From: Silene noctiflora | Taxonomy: Eukaryota; Streptophyta; Magnoliopsida; Caryophyllales; Caryophyllaceae | DNA length: 23,859 bases | NCBI GenBank assembly: GCA_009801015.1 | Contig: VHZZ01013653.1 | Location: 19,823-43,681 of the forward strand | Reading direction: 5' to 3' | Position numbers and translations under genes: made by a program | The notes under the pieces: model-generated | Told to the model about the DNA's origin: nothing | What the model saw: only the letters and a program-made list of their open reading frames with translations | Database searches by the model: none | Shown: piece by piece, positions 22,471-23,859 of the stretch | Numbering within the stretch: position 1 is the first letter of the stretch | Layout of the letters: each line of letters starts with the position of its first letter

Positions 22471-22680
22471 GAGATCATCCTACCAGTAGGAGAGATCACT
22501 CAGGCTCCAGGATATGTCACTATTCCTGCAGAATAGGTCGTTATTCCTCCAAAAGAAATTACTCTTCCTACAGAAATCATTCCTCTTGTAGGACCAGTCT
22601 TTTTGCGTGTAGGTTAAACCACCTAGCCTGCAGGACAATTCACTATGTGTGCAGGACATGCCACTCTTCCTGCAGAACAG
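22471..22680 (+). repeat. 10 x 21-nt degenerate tandem array
   Basis: Ten consecutive 21-nt units fill 22471-22680 exactly, with no insertion or deletion. They are variations on GAAATTACTCTTCCTACAGAA. In the frame starting at 22471 they encode heptads such as EIILPVG, EITQAPG, YVTIPAE and EITLPTE. In-frame stops occur at units 4, 7 and 8, so it is not now translated as one piece. The periodicity creates open frames on both strands by itself. It probably derives from a repetitive polyprotein or LTR region of the retroelement. Confidence 0.85.
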
Positions 22681-23309
22681 ATCCATCAAACAACTCTGCT
22701 ACTAGAATAATATTTTAGGAGAACACTTTCTGGAGGACCAACAAGGAGGTGAGGAATTCAGTAGTTTGTTGTTCTTTATCATACATTGTGATCCTTGACA
22801 GGGTAGATATCTATAGCCTGGAGGAATGCATGTCAGTGAACCATCAATAAGTCCAAATAGCTTGAGGATCTAGGAGATATGCGGCAGCCAGAATGCTGTA
22901 ATACCACATTCTTGCAGGTGCTCCCTAAAAAAAAGGAATCAACTATAATTGCAATCAACCAGGGTCCTGAAGGTACCAAGCAAATATCCAAGAGCGAGTA
23001 ATCCTCCAGAAACCAGACAAAAGGAAACAACTAGAAGAAAGACTTGCAAATAGTGGCTGTAGGATTCAAGGGCACTCTGCAACCTGCCTACAGTATAATA
23101 ACTTATTGCTCAACATGAGAAAGGGGAGTAGGAGTCAGGCTGCTTTGCATGCCCTCTACAGCAAAGCTGTGCAAGTCACGCAGGGGGCAGGAGCCTCCCT
23201 AACAATTCACCAGCAGACACTTCCGATATTTGAAATATTTTTCATAAGGTCGCGTATGACCTACAAACCACATATTTTGTTACACAGTCTATCAGATGCA
23301 ACTCTACCA
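22681..23309. other. Retroelement-associated non-coding stretch
   Basis: Broken fragments related in style to the array (CAGGAC, GGAGGACC, TTCTTGCAGG near 22910, CCTGCCTACAG near 23083) but no reading frame that resembles a known protein. It is probably decayed LTR or internal sequence of the same element. Confidence 0.35.
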
Positions 23310-23490
23310 GGTTCTAGGCTTTATTTTTATTTCATCTCAAGAACCTTTTAATTTTTAAGGTTCCGGATTTTATTTTTATTCATCTCAAGCACCTCTTAAT
23401 TTTTAGGGTTCTAGGTTTTGTTATTATTTATCTCAAGCGCCTCTTAATTTTTAAGGTTCCAGGTTTTATTTTTGGTTTTCCTAAACACCT
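23310..23490 (+). repeat. 48-bp tandem repeat, three full copies and a partial
   Basis: Units start at GGTTC, positions 23310, 23359, 23407 and 23455 (periods 49, 48, 48). Each contains GGTTCYAGG, TTTTATTTTTATT, CATCTCAAGCACCTCTTAAT and TTTTAAGG-like segments. The fourth copy diverges after about 20 bases. It is non-coding and lies upstream of the retroelement-like frame at the end of the window. Confidence 0.9.
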
Positions 23491-23599
23491 TATTTATTCG
23501 TAGAAATTATTATGATCAATATTAACCAAGTCGAAAATGGATTCTAGTGAGAGAAAGCTCTTCCATCTCTCTAGCTTTAATTAGGGTTACTAATTGCAC

Positions 23600-23859
23600 A
23601 TGGCAAGGAGTAATAAATCTATAACGAAATCCAAAAAAGTTAGATCCTTTACTTAAGCTCGTTTACAAATTAAACTTTCTAAAACAAAATTAATAAATAT
23701 GATTAAGGACGATGGTTCATCTTATTATGTGGTGATTCCAAATTCTGGTGATTCGAGAAAGGAAAAGTCGGTGAATGAAATTGGTGGTATAACACCCCTA
23801 AATTTGGAGGTCATCGTTGAAGATGTCACAGGAGAGGAGCCTTCTGAGGATACTGATGC
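23600..23859 (+). pseudogene. 5' end of a retroelement-like reading frame, runs off window
   Basis: ATG at 23600 opens a Lys/Ser-rich frame (MARSNKSITKSKKVRSFT) that meets TAA at 23654-23656. The same frame then remains open to the window edge through ATG 23699 (MIKDDGSSYYVVIPNSG), turning acidic (EDVTGEEPSEDTDA) at the end. A basic start and a low-complexity acidic region, after a leader with TCTCTAGCTTTAATTAGGGT, is what ORF1 of plant L1-type LINEs or a gag-like protein often looks like. This is a weak assignment made without a recognised domain. If the stop is real the copy is dead, or translation starts at 23699. Confidence 0.35.

Noticed and set aside
22471..22680. CRISPR-like array
   Set aside because: The repeats are contiguous and degenerate with no spacers, and the window is plant nuclear DNA.
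22480..22689. Cys/Ser-rich minus-strand frame resembling a small secreted peptide
   Set aside because: It exists only because the 21-nt array is a multiple of three, which opens frames on both strands; the + strand Cys-rich frame has the same cause.

Overview
The window looks like nuclear DNA of a flowering plant, probably a eudicot. Protein-coding sequence is sparse and split by GT-AG introns, the DNA is AT-rich, and the gaps are filled with plant transposons: Stowaway, PIF/Harbinger-like and hAT-like MITEs, an RTE-clade LINE and Ty3/gypsy LTR elements. Several repeat styles (the TACTCGAYCGAGTA palindromes, 'actccgta' fragments, a GGCCATGTTCTTT MITE) make me think of Caryophyllales, but that placement is a guess from memory.

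The one real gene is an RCD1/SRO1-type gene on the + strand, the plant-specific WWE-PARP(inactive)-RST regulator of reactive-oxygen, stress and hormone responses. Six coding exons can be assembled with consistent phases: 3172-4289, 6383-6621, 6979-7076, 11399-11584, 11677-11772 and probably 19086-19142. They give 1794 nt, or 597 residues, close to the 589 of Arabidopsis RCD1. A TATA box near 313 and a CT-rich leader ending at a donor at 381/382 suggest that transcription starts near 340-350, with a 5'UTR intron to about 3037. The WWE domain and the first half of the PARP fold are in exon 1, the rest of the PARP fold is in exon 2, a linker is in exon 3, the RST domain is in exons 4-5 and a short tail is in exon 6.

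The introns have been inflated by transposons. The 5'UTR intron carries a PIF/Harbinger-like MITE (1685-1943). Intron 1 holds only simple repeats, including a 27-T run just after the donor. Intron 3 (4.3 kb) holds tandem duplications whose borders look like splice acceptors, a Stowaway MITE with a paralogous empty site beside it, and a 5'-truncated RTE LINE that was itself hit by a 188-bp hAT-like MITE. Intron 5 (7.3 kb) holds a gene-fragment/LTR repeat broken by a 24-N gap, gypsy LTR debris, an antisense TPR pseudogene, three MITEs, a second LTR copy and a long foldback.

Downstream of the gene (about 19.4-23.86 kb) is retroelement territory. It contains an LTR-like region ending near 20751, a primer-binding-site-like motif, a broken Ty3/gypsy gag (20818-22324), more LTR-like sequence with an indel-free 10 x 21-nt array (22471-22680), a 48-bp tandem array (23310-23490), and the start of a retroelement-like reading frame that runs off the window end. 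I found no bacterial-type operons, CRISPR arrays, tRNA or rRNA. The most unusual feature is the coupling of a conserved stress regulator to a transposon-stuffed terminal intron, where intron retention would give a different C-terminus.
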